Both the position numbers and the translations under genes were made by a program. A stretch of DNA of 21,415 bases. Source: Irineochytrium annulatum. Its lineage: Eukaryota > Chytridiomycota > Chytridiomycetes > Chytridiales > Chytridiaceae. The stretch is taken from positions 1-21,415 of the forward strand of contig JADGJL010000431.1 of the NCBI GenBank assembly GCA_027600665.1, in the 5' to 3' direction. Position 1 is the first letter of the stretch, and each line of letters opens with the position of its first letter. Below are positions 1-9,988 of this stretch, piece by piece. A model generated the notes under the pieces. It did no database searches. It worked only from the letters and a program-made list of their open reading frames with translations, and was not told the DNA's origin.

Positions 1-1
1 G

Positions 2-2312
2 TTGATGGACGACCTTGGGTTTGATGAATATAAGAGTGAGGATGAGTTAATGTCGGCGAGAGAGGGTTTCCGGAGGGTGGGGAGCGGTTTGAGGAGGGAG
101 ATGACGCCGCCGACGCCGTCCGATATCTCGATTGAGTTCTTAAGCGATGCAGCCGTGGGAACGTCGTTTGTTGAGAAAGACGATGAAGAGGAGGAGGACG
201 ACGACGATGATGAGAACGATGAGGATGATGATGAGGACAGCGATGCCGATGATGAGGACAACGATGCTGACGATTCAGAGGGTGAAGGGCCGTTGACGAT
301 TGGATCTTTCAAGACGAATACGACTGAGTCGGTTTCTCTGCACACTATTCGCCGTGCGCGATCGACGACGGATTACGAGACTGCTTCGGCATCGTCGGCA
401 TCCGAGGCGGCGCCAATCAGAGGGGCTTTGATGACACGGTTAAATGGCACGAGGAAATCAAAGTCATCCCGGCGTTCTGAGGATTCCAAGTTACAGAGGG
501 ATTTGACGCTGTTTATTCAAAGTGCGTATTTTTTCTGGTTTAGGGGTTATTGGAGAATATGTGATTCATTTGTTTGTGATAGTGGAGTTGTGCGGCGCCA
601 CATTACAGGAGTACCTCCTCGCTCGAAACCGATCGCTTTTTTCAAAAACGAACTTCTCGGCGACGTCCCTCTCGCACCCGGCGCCCGATCTTGAAATATT
701 TAGGGACGTATGCGAAGGGTTGGCCTACCTGCACAGTCAAAACTGTATTCATCGAGATATTGCCCCGAAAAATCTCTTTTGGGTCCCTGACGACGATGGG
801 TCGTCGTTTGAGATCACGTCGCAAAACGGGACGTCGCCAGGCTGCGGCTTCTGGTGGTGGGAGACGGACGCGTCGAGTCTGAGAAGACGGAGGGGCCATT
901 GGAAAATTGGCGACTTCGGGCTGGTTACGACGGCGCTCGCGAGCGACCCTCTCGGCGATGCGGCGTCCACGACCACTGCGGCGCCGTCGACCCTCGATCA
1001 GGAGAGCCTTTCTTTTGTGGAGCCGCCTCTCGCCGGCTCCGTCACTCCCCCGCGTAAAGACTCATTTCAATCCGATATCTCGTCCTCACCACTCGCTGGC
1101 ACGATCATGACCGCAGGCGTCCACCTCGCGAACCTACGTTCCCAGCGCCGGTCGTCTTCTATAAACTCCGGCGATCATTCCCACTTCCACCATCACCACG
1201 GCATCAAACCGCAGACAACGCTTGTCGATATGGAGGCGGCCGCGGTCGACACGCAAAACGCTGCCTCCGGCTCACATAACACGACCTCGAACGGCCGCAC
1301 GACTGGCGTCGGGACCGTAACCTACGCTTCGCCCGAGCAGCTCAACCCGAACCCCTCCGTTCCTTACACGTCCTCGTCAGACCTTTACAGTCTCGGCATC
1401 GTCCTCTTCGAGCTCCTCCACCCGTTCTCGACGGGAATGGAGAGGGCCGAGAGATTGACGGCGCTCCGGGGTTCAGGCGCCATGCCGGACGCGTTTGTGA
1501 GGGCTTGGCCTAAGGAGGCTACACTCGTGCTGTGGCTTATGTCCGAAGACCCAACGAAGAGGCCGACGGCCCGGGAGGTGCTTGAGTTGGAGTGGTGGGA
1601 CACCGAGACAGGCGCCGACACTGCGGAGGCTGGCGCAGAGGCATTGAAGAGGCGGGCGAGCTGGAGCATGCCCGAGGTCGGGGGCACGCCGTCGAAGGCC
1701 ACTCTGGAAGGGCGGATAATGCGATCCCGGAGCTCGGGTTTGCCGAACGCGGCTGGAGTCGGCTTGCAGGTGCGGACGTCGTCCGCGACAATCGCTACGC
1801 AGACGGACGCGCCGCCGGGGAGCGCGGGCGGGAGGATCGTATCAGGCGGAATTTCACTGAGAGTCCCAGGTATTTTAAGCCCTGTTGCCTCCGCGACCCC
1901 GGGGAGGTCAAGAGCAGCGTCTGTGACTGTCGGGACGGGGATGGAGGAGGATGCCGAAGCCAACGCGAGGTCGGGCGCAGCGTCGGCGGCAGGATCTTCG
2001 GCCAATACATCTCCGAGCATGCCGAGAGATCATCATCACCATCATCATGTGGATGGGAAGAAGCCCGGGGTCGTGAAACGGATTGCCGCCGTATTTGCTC
2101 ATGTGGCGGACTCCATCGTTCACCCATCCCATCGGGAGGATAAGGAGAAGAGCGGTGGGGTCGACGAGGATGCGGTGACGGCGGGGCCGAAAGAGAGCGG
2201 CGGTGGACGTGGGGAGGATGCGAAAAAGGCCTGGGAGGAGGTGGACGCTTTAACGCGGCGGGTGAGGGAGCTGGAGGAGAAGGTGAAGTCGTTGGGAGGG
2301 GTTGTGGACTAA
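2..2312 (+). CDS. HRI-type eIF2-alpha kinase, 3' part (5' end outside window)
   Basis: Ser/Thr kinase expected to phosphorylate the alpha subunit of eIF2 and lower translation under stress. Exons are 2-521 and 583-2312; the 61-nt intron 522-582 (GTGCGT...ATAG) restores the block LFIQMELCGATLQEYL, which matches the hinge of HRI/PEK kinases. Visible in order: an acidic Asp/Glu-rich kinase insert (about 175-280), hinge, catalytic loop HRDIAPKN (about 751-774), KIGDFG (about 904-921), a long Ser-rich activation segment with His runs, GTVTYASPEQL (about 1309-1341), SSSDLYSLGIVLFEL, and MERAERLTALR, a signature shared with HRI. A disordered tail with a second His run ends in a short coiled coil. 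The ATP-binding N-lobe lies upstream of the window. Oddities: the catalytic-loop Lys is replaced by Ala, and about 40 residues separate the catalytic loop from DFG. Assignment to the eIF2alpha kinase family is firm; HRI rather than another subtype is inferred from the MERAE block. Confidence 0.85.
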
Positions 2313-2676
2313 GATATTTTGCTATTGAGGTTCCCGATATAATGTTATTTTTCTTGTCAAGTCGTTTTTTTGAGTTCTCGCAGGTTCTCCTCACCTCCTG
2401 CCTCTCCCCGCTTGTTCTATCTATCCAACTATGGTTGCTTATTATTATTCCAATACATATCAAAGCATAGCATAACATAATCTTATTACGCCGCCATTTG
2501 GTATCTCAAATATCTTAGAAATTGATGTGATCGCGCCATTGGCGTGACGAGATGCTGTTGACAAATCCCTCGAATTCTCCACTTCATATAAAACGGCCGA
2601 GCTCACGACTTTACCAGCCATCACAGCCAGCACGACCATCTTCAGCACTCCTCAGCAATCGAACGACATATTTACA
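2313..2676. other. Intergenic: kinase 3' UTR and thioredoxin promoter
   Basis: No coding signal was seen. The first half is AT-richer and should hold the 3' UTR and poly(A) site of the kinase. The second half carries the TATA-like box and 5' UTR of the thioredoxin gene, with both genes read in the same direction. Confidence 0.5.
2587..2593 (+). promoter_or_regulatory. TATA box of the thioredoxin gene
   Basis: The sequence TATAAAA lies 90 bases before the thioredoxin ATG at 2677, a usual distance for a fungal TATA box with a short 5' UTR. It is supported by motif and position only. Confidence 0.45.
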
Positions 2677-3065
2677 ATGGTTAACCACGTTTCCTCCGTC
2701 GACGAGTTCGCCGCCCGCGTCAGGAACTCGAAAGTGGTCGTCGTCGGTATGTATTTAGAATCACCTTTGGCGTTCGATTCTCCCATTCCGAACGATATCT
2801 AACCTTTCACTCAGACTACCACGCGACATGGTGTGGCCCTTGCCGCGCCATCGCGCCGAAGTTCGCGGCCTTCAGCAAGCAGTATAGCGAGGCGGCCGAC
2901 TTCATCACAGTGGATGTCGACGACCTGCCCGAGGTGTCGGAGCAGCAAGGAATCCGCGCAATGCCGACCTTCCAAATCTTCCGCGACGGGCAGCTGGTCG
3001 ACGAGGTCGTTGGTGCGAGCCCGGCCAAACTTGAGGCGTCGATCGCGAGGGCTGTTCAGGTGTAG
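2677..3065 (+). CDS. TRX1: Thioredoxin, cytosolic
   Basis: Small dithiol-disulfide oxidoreductase that passes electrons from thioredoxin reductase to ribonucleotide reductase, peroxiredoxins and other targets. Two exons, 2677-2746 and 2815-3065, are joined across a 68-nt intron (GTATGT...CTCAG, branch CTAAC at 2799-2803), giving 106 residues, the normal family length. The active site WCGPC is at residues 29-33, the buried acidic residue is Asp24 and the cis-proline is in MPTF (Pro74). There is no signal or mitochondrial leader, so a cytosolic form is expected. The intron falls just before the active site. The gene is convergent with the epoxide hydrolase downstream, and a TATA box stands 90 bases upstream of the start. 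Confidence 0.95.
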
Positions 3066-3563
3066 GAGGGGAGGAGTGTTCAGGAGGAAGTTGGGATTTG
3101 CTGTTTTACAGAAGAGCAGAGGTTGTTGTGCGGTGGTCCATTGCGGCAACCTGTTTGTTATGAGATGTTTTAGGACATACGCTGAAGATTTGGAAGTTTA
3201 CTAGTTATGAGCATATTCCTTACTCGGCATGATTCTGTTAGCATTAGTTACTTGACTCTAATATACTTTTTACCTGCACATGGTGCGTCTATTGAAGAAT
3301 GCCAAGAGAACTCTGCGTCAATGATATTCACTGGGGTCATGTAATGCGGTCAACGACACGCTATTCGCGCTGTCCCGTCAACGAACACAGCATGACGCGC
3401 AAGGAGAGGTATTCGTAACAAAACGACAAAATTGAAAGTATTCGAATATGTTTAATATGCAACTGTGTATCCGACAAAAAAAACTACAAACAGCAACAGC
3501 TAGCCCCTGCAAAAATTTGGGGTTGAACGGACAGTGGTAGACAGAAAAAAACAGAATTCAAAA
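3066..3563. other. Convergent intergenic region
   Basis: It lies between the stop of the thioredoxin gene and the stop of the epoxide hydrolase on the opposite strand. It is AT-rich with A-runs near 3476-3484 and 3544-3550 and should contain both 3' UTRs and poly(A) signals. No coding or RNA gene was seen. Confidence 0.5.
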
Positions 3564-5001
3564 TTACAGACGGGAGCTCTTGCCGACCTTCTTAACGAAG
3601 TTGCGGACGTCCTCCGCAAGCAAGGCAGGCTCCTGCAGCGCGGCAAAATGGCCGCCTCTTGGCATCTTCGTGTATTGATACAGGTTGTACTGCCCGGGTC
3701 CACAGTTAACTTATTTAGACGAGAACCAAAAAAAAAATATAGATCGGAACTCACGTAGTAAGTCAGCCACTCCCGCGGCGGCTTGGAGATCTCCTTGGGG
3801 AAGATCGCGATCGCGGAGGGGACGATCACACGCGCTGTGAGGAGAAAAAACGTTTAAAAATCATACGTCCCTACGACTTATGAAAACTTAACCAAAACTT
3901 ACGCAAAGGAATTTCGGGCAACAAATTTTCCTTGTAGATGCGGAAAGAAGAGGCAATGGTCTCCGTAAACCAGTAGATGGAGACGACCGTAAGCAGGTCG
4001 TCCTTGTCCTTCAGCCGCATCTTGTCCCCGATCCAGGCCAACAGGCCGACAGGTGAGTCGTTCAGCCCAACACCGATGGTGAAGGGCTTCGTTCCCTGGA
4101 TTGCTGCGTAGCCGGTTTCCTTCTCTTGCCAGTATTCATACATTTTTATATGTTCAATTTCTTCGGCTGCATAAATGCTCATCAAAGAGACGCACACGGA
4201 TGGCACAATACGAAGATGATACATACCTGACAATACCAACCGAGGCATGATGTTAAATAATATCCGCTTCGGCAGATACCAAAGCGACTTCGGCACCTCC
4301 GCGAACGACAGGTTAAGATGCAACCCAATGACGGAACCCGGAAACATAAGCGCAATCGATCTAGCCACCGCGCTACCCCAATCTCCGGCCTGCAGGTAAA
4401 ACCGCTCATATCCCAGCTCGCTCATGAGCATTTTTATCACGATCGCCATGTCCCGCACAGTATACCGCTCCTTCGTATACTTGCTTGAAAACCCAAACCC
4501 GGGCAACGAGGGCGCGACGACATGGAACGCCTGGGACGCTCCGTCGCCGCCCGTGAGCATCGGTATGATGTGTCGGAACTCCCAGAAGCACCCCGGCCAG
4601 CCATGCAGCATCAGGATCGGCACGGCGCCGGGGCGCGCCGACATCTCGTGCACGAAGTGGAGGTGCCCCTCGGCGTGCTCCATGACGAAGTGGCGAAGGG
4701 TGTTGATAGCGGACTCCTGCTCGCGCCAGTCGAAGGTGTCGTGCCAGTAGCGGAGGAGCGCGATCAGGTGGTCGCGGTCGATGCCCTGAGACCAGCCGCC
4801 CTAAGAGAAAGTGGGACGCGATCAGCAACGAGTGGGAGGAAGGGGAAGGTGGGGAATTACATTGTCAACGACCGCGTCGGGGAGTCGGCTGTTGGCGATG
4901 CGGGCCTTCAAGTCGTCGAGGGCCTCATCCGAGATCTCGACGCGGAACGGGGAGATGGTAGCCATTGGAGGTTGCGGAGGAGGAGCTTGGGAGGATGCCA
5001 T
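3564..5001 (-). CDS. EHN-type epoxide hydrolase (alpha/beta hydrolase)
   Basis: Opens epoxides to vicinal diols through an ester intermediate. Five exons are proposed: 4861-5001, 4227-4800, 3903-4166, 3755-3834 and 3564-3689, giving 394 residues. The N-terminal EHN domain (about residues 15-110) is followed by the alpha/beta hydrolase fold: oxyanion-hole HGWPG at 113-117, nucleophile Asp187 in AGDWGS, lid tyrosine in ETGYAAIQGTKP, LNDSPVGLLAWI, and catalytic His367 in PRGGHFAAL. The intron 4167-4226 (GTATGT...GCAG) is 60 nt and stop-free; removing it gives LSAEEIEHI, which fits the family better than the unspliced text. There is no signal peptide. The substrate cannot be read from sequence: xenobiotic or fatty-acid epoxides are typical for the family. 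Confidence 0.9.
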
Positions 5002-5325
5002 TTCTACACTTTATCTGGTGAATTCTGCCGGACCTGCCCCCGTGTTGTTGACCACTTCAGAGGCTTTTACGTTAGCCCGAGATAGCGGCGTGACTTTTAT
5101 GTTGCGAGTTGCGGTTAGCCCAGGTTCTGCCTTGAGTCAGCCGAGAGAGTCGCGTGACTTCACTCAAAGACCATTTCATCGTTACAAACTTAAGGTTGAT
5201 AGTACTGCAGTGTTTATTCAGCCAGCGGGAGAGGCAGAGCTATGCGTAATTTCGACTGAAAAACAAAACAAAAAAGGGAGCGTGAAATCTCATACAAGGT
5301 TCATGAAGATACATTTTTCTGCGCA
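5002..5325. other. Promoter of epoxide hydrolase and 3' UTR of asparagine synthetase
   Basis: Both flanking genes run on the minus strand. A plus-strand open frame crosses this region but it overlaps exon 1 of the hydrolase and has no family features, so it is taken as chance. No clear TATA box was identified. Confidence 0.4.
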
Positions 5326-7428
5326 TTACTTCGCCGCCTTTTCGTATGCGGCCTCGTGACCTTTCTGAGCCCTGCCGGACGGGTCCTCGGGGCAGCCTAT
5401 AGAAGGAAAAGAGAAGGCATAGGTTAAACGAAATGCAAGGGCAAAAGAAATAGCACAACGACAACATACCCCAATCCTTCCTCGGGATCCACCTGACAAC
5501 GCTCTCCAGACAAGCCCTCTGCGGGAAATGCCTCTCAAACACCCTTCTGTACCAAAACGCCTCCTTGGTCGTCGGCGTGTCATGCGGGAAATACCTCGCC
5601 GCCTCCGCGAAGTCCTGATCCGAAATAATCTTGTTCGCATGATCCCTCAGGCTATCGATCCAGCTGTACCCCACCCCGTCCGAGAACTGCTCCTTCTGCC
5701 TCCAAAGGATGTCATCGGGGAGGTAGGGGTCCTCCTTGCAGTCAAACGCCTTCCGAAGCACGTGCTTCTCCATCTTGTGGTTGTACGGTCCTTTACCGGT
5801 GAGCTTCTGGTTGGCGGGGACCTTCAGCATGCCGACGTCCAGAAAAGCGCGATCGAGGAAGGGTACGCGCGCCTCCAGACCCCAGGCCATGGTGGACTTG
5901 TTCGCGCGGAGATTATCGGACGTGTGGAGGTTCTTCACGCGGCTCACGCACTCGTGGTGCAACTCGGCCGCCGAGGGCGCTGAGTGGAAGTAGAGGTATC
6001 CACCAAACAACTCATCGGAGCCCTCACCAGAGAGGACCATCTTGACGCCGGTGGCCTTAATCTTGCGCGAGAGGAGCCACATGGGGGTGGAGGCGCGGAC
6101 GGTTGTGACGTCGTAGGTCTCGAGGTGCCAGATCACATCCGCGATGGCGTCGAGCCCCTCTTGGACGGTGAAGGTGTAGGAGTGGTGGAGCGTCTTTAGG
6201 AAGTCAGCGGCGTGCTGAGCCGCCTTCAGGTCGGGCGAGCCAGGGAGGCCGATGGAGAACGAGTGGAGGCGAGGCCAGGACACGACAGAAGAGATAGCCG
6301 CTGATTAACGAGGTCAATTCGAACAAAAGAGAACTTGGCCGCATAGCGAAACTTACATCTGATATCATCATCCTCATCCGCCTTCTCCGCCTCCAACGCC
6401 GCCTCCCTCCTCATCCTCATCGCAATGCTTGCGATCAAACTCGAATCCAACCCACCGCTCAACAACACCCCATAAGGCACCTCACTCATCAACCTCTTCT
6501 TCACACTCCTCTCAAGCGCCTTCCGGATCGCCTCGTACATCGCTTGCTCCTCCTCCTTGGTCTGCACCTTACCCTCCTCCGCCGCCGTCGGAATTCCCTT
6601 CGTGGGGTGCGCGTACCACTCCGGCGCGTAGAAGGGCACGGTCTGCTTTGTCGTGGACAAGTAGTAGTGGCCAGGAGGGAACGAGATGATGCGGTCGCAA
6701 TCCTCGTTGAGGGACTTCATCTCGGACGCGAACCAGGTCGAGCCGTCGGATGAGCGGAATCCCTGGTAGAGGGTCGTGATGCCGACATGGTCCCTGGCTG
6801 CGAGAAAGAGGTCCTTCTTGGAGTCATAGAGGACGAAGGAGTACATGCCGTCGAGGTGCTTGACGAGCTCGGGGCCGAGCTCGTCGTACTAAAACAATGA
6901 AGTTGAATAATTTTGTTCGCAGTGGCTGGAGGAGGGATGCATGCTAACCAGGTGAAGGATGATCTCGCAGTCCGAGTGCGTCTTGAAAACCGGGTTCTTC
7001 TTCAACGTCTTCCTGAGGGTCACGTGGTTGTAGATCTCGCCATTGACTGACAGGATGACGGTACCGTCCTCGTTCGTCAACGGCTGGGCTCCCGAGTCTT
7101 CATGTTTGCAACAGCAAAGTCCATGTCAACGGTCAGTCCTCAACGAACAAAGCGCGATGTAAGCAAGAGCATGGACAACACGAACCAACGCCGACGATGG
7201 CCAAACGCTCGTGGCAAAGGATGTTCTTCCCGGAGATACGGACGCCGCTCCAGTCCGGGCCGCGATGCCTGATCCTGCACACAAATGGTTAGCCATGCAC
7301 GCCAGCGCCTCATTCGACACAGCGATAAGCAAGCAACACGACACGTACTTCTTGGACAGCTGGACGGCCCGCTCGCGGAACTGCTCCGCGCCATTCTCGA
7401 CGCCAAATACCGCGAAGATGCCGCACAT
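5326..7428 (-). CDS. ASN1: Asparagine synthetase (glutamine-hydrolysing)
   Basis: Converts aspartate, glutamine and ATP to asparagine, glutamate, AMP and pyrophosphate in the cytosol. Six exons: 7349-7428, 7186-7274, 6949-7097, 6357-6888, 5470-6300 and 5326-5396, giving 583 residues, normal for the family. The class II glutaminase domain starts with MCGIF (nucleophile Cys2 after Met removal), then RHRGPDWSG at 29-37 and NGEIYNH at 75-81. The synthetase domain has the PP-loop SGGLDSS at 250-256, [33 protein letters not shown] and [14 protein letters not shown]. All five introns are needed to keep these motifs in frame (56-88 nt). One donor is the weaker GTTCGT at 7185. The C-terminal exon encodes only 23 residues beginning CPEDPSGRA. 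All the active-site motifs checked are intact. Confidence 0.96.
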
Positions 7429-7576
7429 AATTTAGCTGGGAGGATGGATGGGTGGGTGGGAGGTGATGTCAGGTTCAAGAGTCGCGGTCGGGCTTGAGGC
7501 GTAGGAATCTGGAGTTTCGGCGAAGATGATCTGCAACACTGGGGCGTGATTTTGATTTCGAGCGATATCAAGGAAT

Positions 7577-7583
7577 TGACGTA
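7577..7583. promoter_or_regulatory. CRE/ATF-like TGACGTA upstream of asparagine synthetase
   Basis: The motif TGACGTA lies about 150 bases before the start codon of the asparagine synthetase gene. bZIP factors of the ATF/CREB and Gcn4 groups bind similar cores, and asparagine synthetase is a known general-control target in fungi, so a role is conceivable. A seven-base match is expected by chance fairly often. Confidence 0.2.
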
Positions 7584-7662
7584 CGATATCACAACCGTGT
7601 TTTTCTTTTGGTGTATTAAGGAACAACTAGCTTATATGTGTCGCTAAAGGAGTGGCTCTGCG

Positions 7663-8997
7663 TCACTTCCTCTTCAACGAAAATGCTATTTTCGAGGTCG
7701 ATTTCGTCCCGAAGCTGAAAGCAACCTTGGGCTTATCTCCAGGCGGTGGCGGCGGGGGCGGTTGCGATGGTTGAACATTCGATGGTGCAGGCGGCGGTGG
7801 AGCCGAACCTGACGGCGGTGGCGGTGGAGCACCATAGGACGACCATCGTGGCGCGGCGCCCGTCGCTAAAGTACAATTTGCGGAGATTGGGGTAGTGGCG
7901 GCGACAGCAGGAGGGGGCTCCGGCAGTGCAGCCCCAATGGAGCCCTTATTCGACCGCGCCATCGCCGCGTCCCTCATCCGCTTCATCTCGCGCTCCTCCC
8001 GCTCCTTCTCCTTGTCCACCCGTGCCCGTTTCTTCTCCAGATGACCGGTGCCCCTCTTCTGCATGTCTTGCATCTCCTTGAACCTCTGGAAGGGAGGGGT
8101 TCGCAAGAAAAGGAGGGGAGAAAATGTAGTGATATGGCCACGAAAGGAAAAGCAGAAAGACGGGGTTTGGGAATAAAACCTTGCGATGGTGATGATCGTA
8201 GCTCGAGAGATGCGTCTCGTAGTCGGAGATTTTTGTGTACTGCTTGTCGCAGATCTCGCAGTAGAAGGCCGCGATCACGGACTTGATCTCCTCCTTAATG
8301 GACTCGCGTTGCAGGACGCGGATCTGTGTGATACAATGGAGCAAAAAGGGAAGACAAAGGGAAATACATGTCCGACGAAATAAAATGCCATTGTCGCTGG
8401 CAATGGTGGATCTTTGCTTCAAAGCCAGAAGATCCCACGAGCGACAACTAGCCGTGACAGAATAATTACCTCGCGCGTAAGCTTCTCTTGCTCCGTCTCC
8501 CCAGCAATGACCTCGCTCTGCAGCTGCTTCCTATTCGCCGTGCTCGCGACGTGGGCCTCGTTCATCTGCGAGTCCTTTCCGACGCCCGTATGATCTGCTT
8601 TCTGGATGACCGGAATGGGCTCGACACGCCCTGTTGCATGATCATTACCCGTCGCCCGTTAGGAACCCATACCTTGACCGTTCTTCCCAAGGCCAACACC
8701 CGAGTTCCAGCCCATCTTCATCAGCATCTTGTATCCGACATTGTGCGATGGCTGTAGGCTGTTGATCAGCATAACGTGACTTGCGCGATCATCATCGGTG
8801 CAACCGACCAAAGGAACATGCACGCTGGCTCGCTTCTCCCTCCCGTCGTCATCCCCCTCGGCGTAGATAGCCTCGATAATCGCACCGAGGCCGTGATGCG
8901 AGTCGAGATCCTGAAAGTCGACATCCAATGCAATGCTGTCGCTGATGGCAGGTTCCATTATCGGAGTTTCGAACAAAATCTGGAAAGGCTTACCCAT
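7663..8997 (-). CDS. G-patch and C2H2 zinc finger protein (GPATCH8-like)
   Basis: Probable nuclear RNA-processing factor; G-patch domains activate DEAH-box helicases. Exons: 8673-8997, 8470-8630, 8180-8323 and 7663-8085, giving 350 residues. The G-patch runs from NVGYKMLMKMGW to GLGKNGQ and continues after a 42-nt intron into GRVEPIPV, as in GPATCH8. One C2H2 finger follows (Cys184, Cys187, His200, His206, within YCEICDKQY and SYDHHH), then a charged helix rich in Lys/Glu/Arg and a proline-rich tail with runs of five to eight prolines, ending in SLKRK. The start is uncertain: the ATG at 8997 is used here, but a second at 8958 would give 337 residues and leave more room for a promoter. The gene is head to head with the mS41 gene. 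Confidence 0.85.
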
Positions 8998-9035
8998 TTG
9001 CAGCTGTCAAACCAAAAATTGGCCGACCATTCCAA

Positions 9036-9743
9036 ATGTCTTTACGCATCATCTCGACATGCGCGCGGGCTGCTAAAGCTCCCATCGCGGCCGTGCGATC
9101 TTCGAGGCCATCCTATTTAACGTCATCATCACCGACCGTCTGCCGGCTCCCGTGCGGCCTCCGACCATTTTCTTCCCTCCCGTCGACGCTCTTTCTAGTT
9201 CCGATGCAGAACCACCTGATTCTCCGTCACCCAACGTCCGAGGCGCGTTGTGATGCGTTGTCAATGCTCTCACAACGGCGGATGAGCTCGACGGGAGGAC
9301 CGATCGTGACGAGCCTGGAGGGGTGGAAGATGACAAGGGATTACATGGAGATGGATGAGGAGAAGAAGGCTACGAGCGTGCCGCCGCCGAGAGGTGTGTG
9401 CACTACTTTGTCGCTTTTCTTTGTCCTGTGCTTGAGCGCTGACAGTGGCTTAGGGGATATTACTGACATCGCGGCCTTCCTCAAGGCCATTGGCCGGGGC
9501 TGCGACGAGCTCGCGCCAAAGTTTAAGACGTGGGACGAGCTCTTCACCGTCTCAAGTTTCACGATGAAGTCTTCCTTGGGCGTGCCGCACAAGAAGCGAA
9601 AGTATATCTTGGCTTGGAGGGAGTGGTACAGGAGGGGCATCGACCCGTACCATGTGATCGTCCCCAAGAGGAGGCACAAATACCTGAGGGAGAGGAGGGC
9701 CGTGCAAGCGGCGAGGAAGAGGAAGGCGGGCGGTGGGCTTTGA
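9036..9743 (+). CDS. FYV4: Mitochondrial small-subunit ribosomal protein mS41 (IGR motif)
   Basis: Component of the mitochondrial ribosome small subunit. Exons 9036-9393 and 9454-9743 give 215 residues. The defining IGR motif reads AFLKAIGRG (about residues 127-135), followed by KFKTWDELF and a basic C-terminus with KYILAWREWYRRG and many Arg/Lys, as in Fyv4 proteins. The N-terminus is Arg/Ser-rich with few acids, consistent with a mitochondrial leader. The 60-nt intron 9394-9453 (GTGTGT...TTAG, CTGAC branch at 9439-9443) has no stop and keeps the frame, so an unspliced reading would add 20 residues just before the IGR motif; splicing gives PPPRGDITDIAAFL, which is more typical. The first 90 residues are poorly conserved in look, and a start further downstream is possible. 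Confidence 0.85.
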   Translation: MSLRIISTCARAAKAPIAAVRSSRPSYLTSSSPTVCRLPCGLRPFSSLPSTLFLVPMQNHLILRHPTSEARCDALSMLSQRRMSSTGGPIVTSLEGWKMTRDYMEMDEEKKATSVPPPRGVCTTLSLFFVLCLSADSGLGDITDIAAFLKAIGRGCDELAPKFKTWDELFTVSSFTMKSSLGVPHKKRKYILAWREWYRRGIDPYHVIVPKRRHKYLRERRAVQAARKRKAGGGL

Positions 9744-9988
9744 AAAGGTGGGCGAAGTAGGCACAGCGGGGCGGGCGTTGATTATATTCTGAGGTGAACG
9801 GGGTAAAGGGCATGTTAAATAAGGCTGAGGACGAAGTGTTTCGTCGGTATGCAGGCGTAAGCGAATGAGGCAGAGGATGCCCCGGTGCTTACCATTAAAG
9901 AAATATATTAAGATACTATTGTGATGTGAATTTCAATGATAGTGCAAGTGACGAGTAAACAAGTAGGAAATCTAACAGGGTATAATGT
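9744..9988. other. Convergent 3' ends of mS41 and VPS51
   Basis: A 245-base gap between two stop codons facing each other. It turns AT-rich after about 9890 (AAAGAAATATATTAAG), as expected for a poly(A) region. No gene was seen. Confidence 0.4.

Noticed and set aside
2028..2049. Run of six His codons that might suggest an engineered tag
   Set aside because: A second His run occurs at about 1189-1200 within natural low-complexity sequence, so simple codon repeats explain both.
1385..2478. Minus-strand open frames of 211 and 227 codons
   Set aside because: They are antisense shadows of the kinase tail, caused by high GC; the composition is mirrored Pro/Arg/Ser and there are no motifs.
4811..5359. 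Plus-strand open frame of 182 codons
   Set aside because: It overlaps exon 1 and the promoter of the epoxide hydrolase on the other strand and shows no family motif.
1..7428. Idea that the eIF2alpha kinase and asparagine synthetase form a functional cluster
   Set aside because: They are separated by unrelated genes on different strands; general amino acid control links them in trans, and nothing in the layout shows co-regulation.
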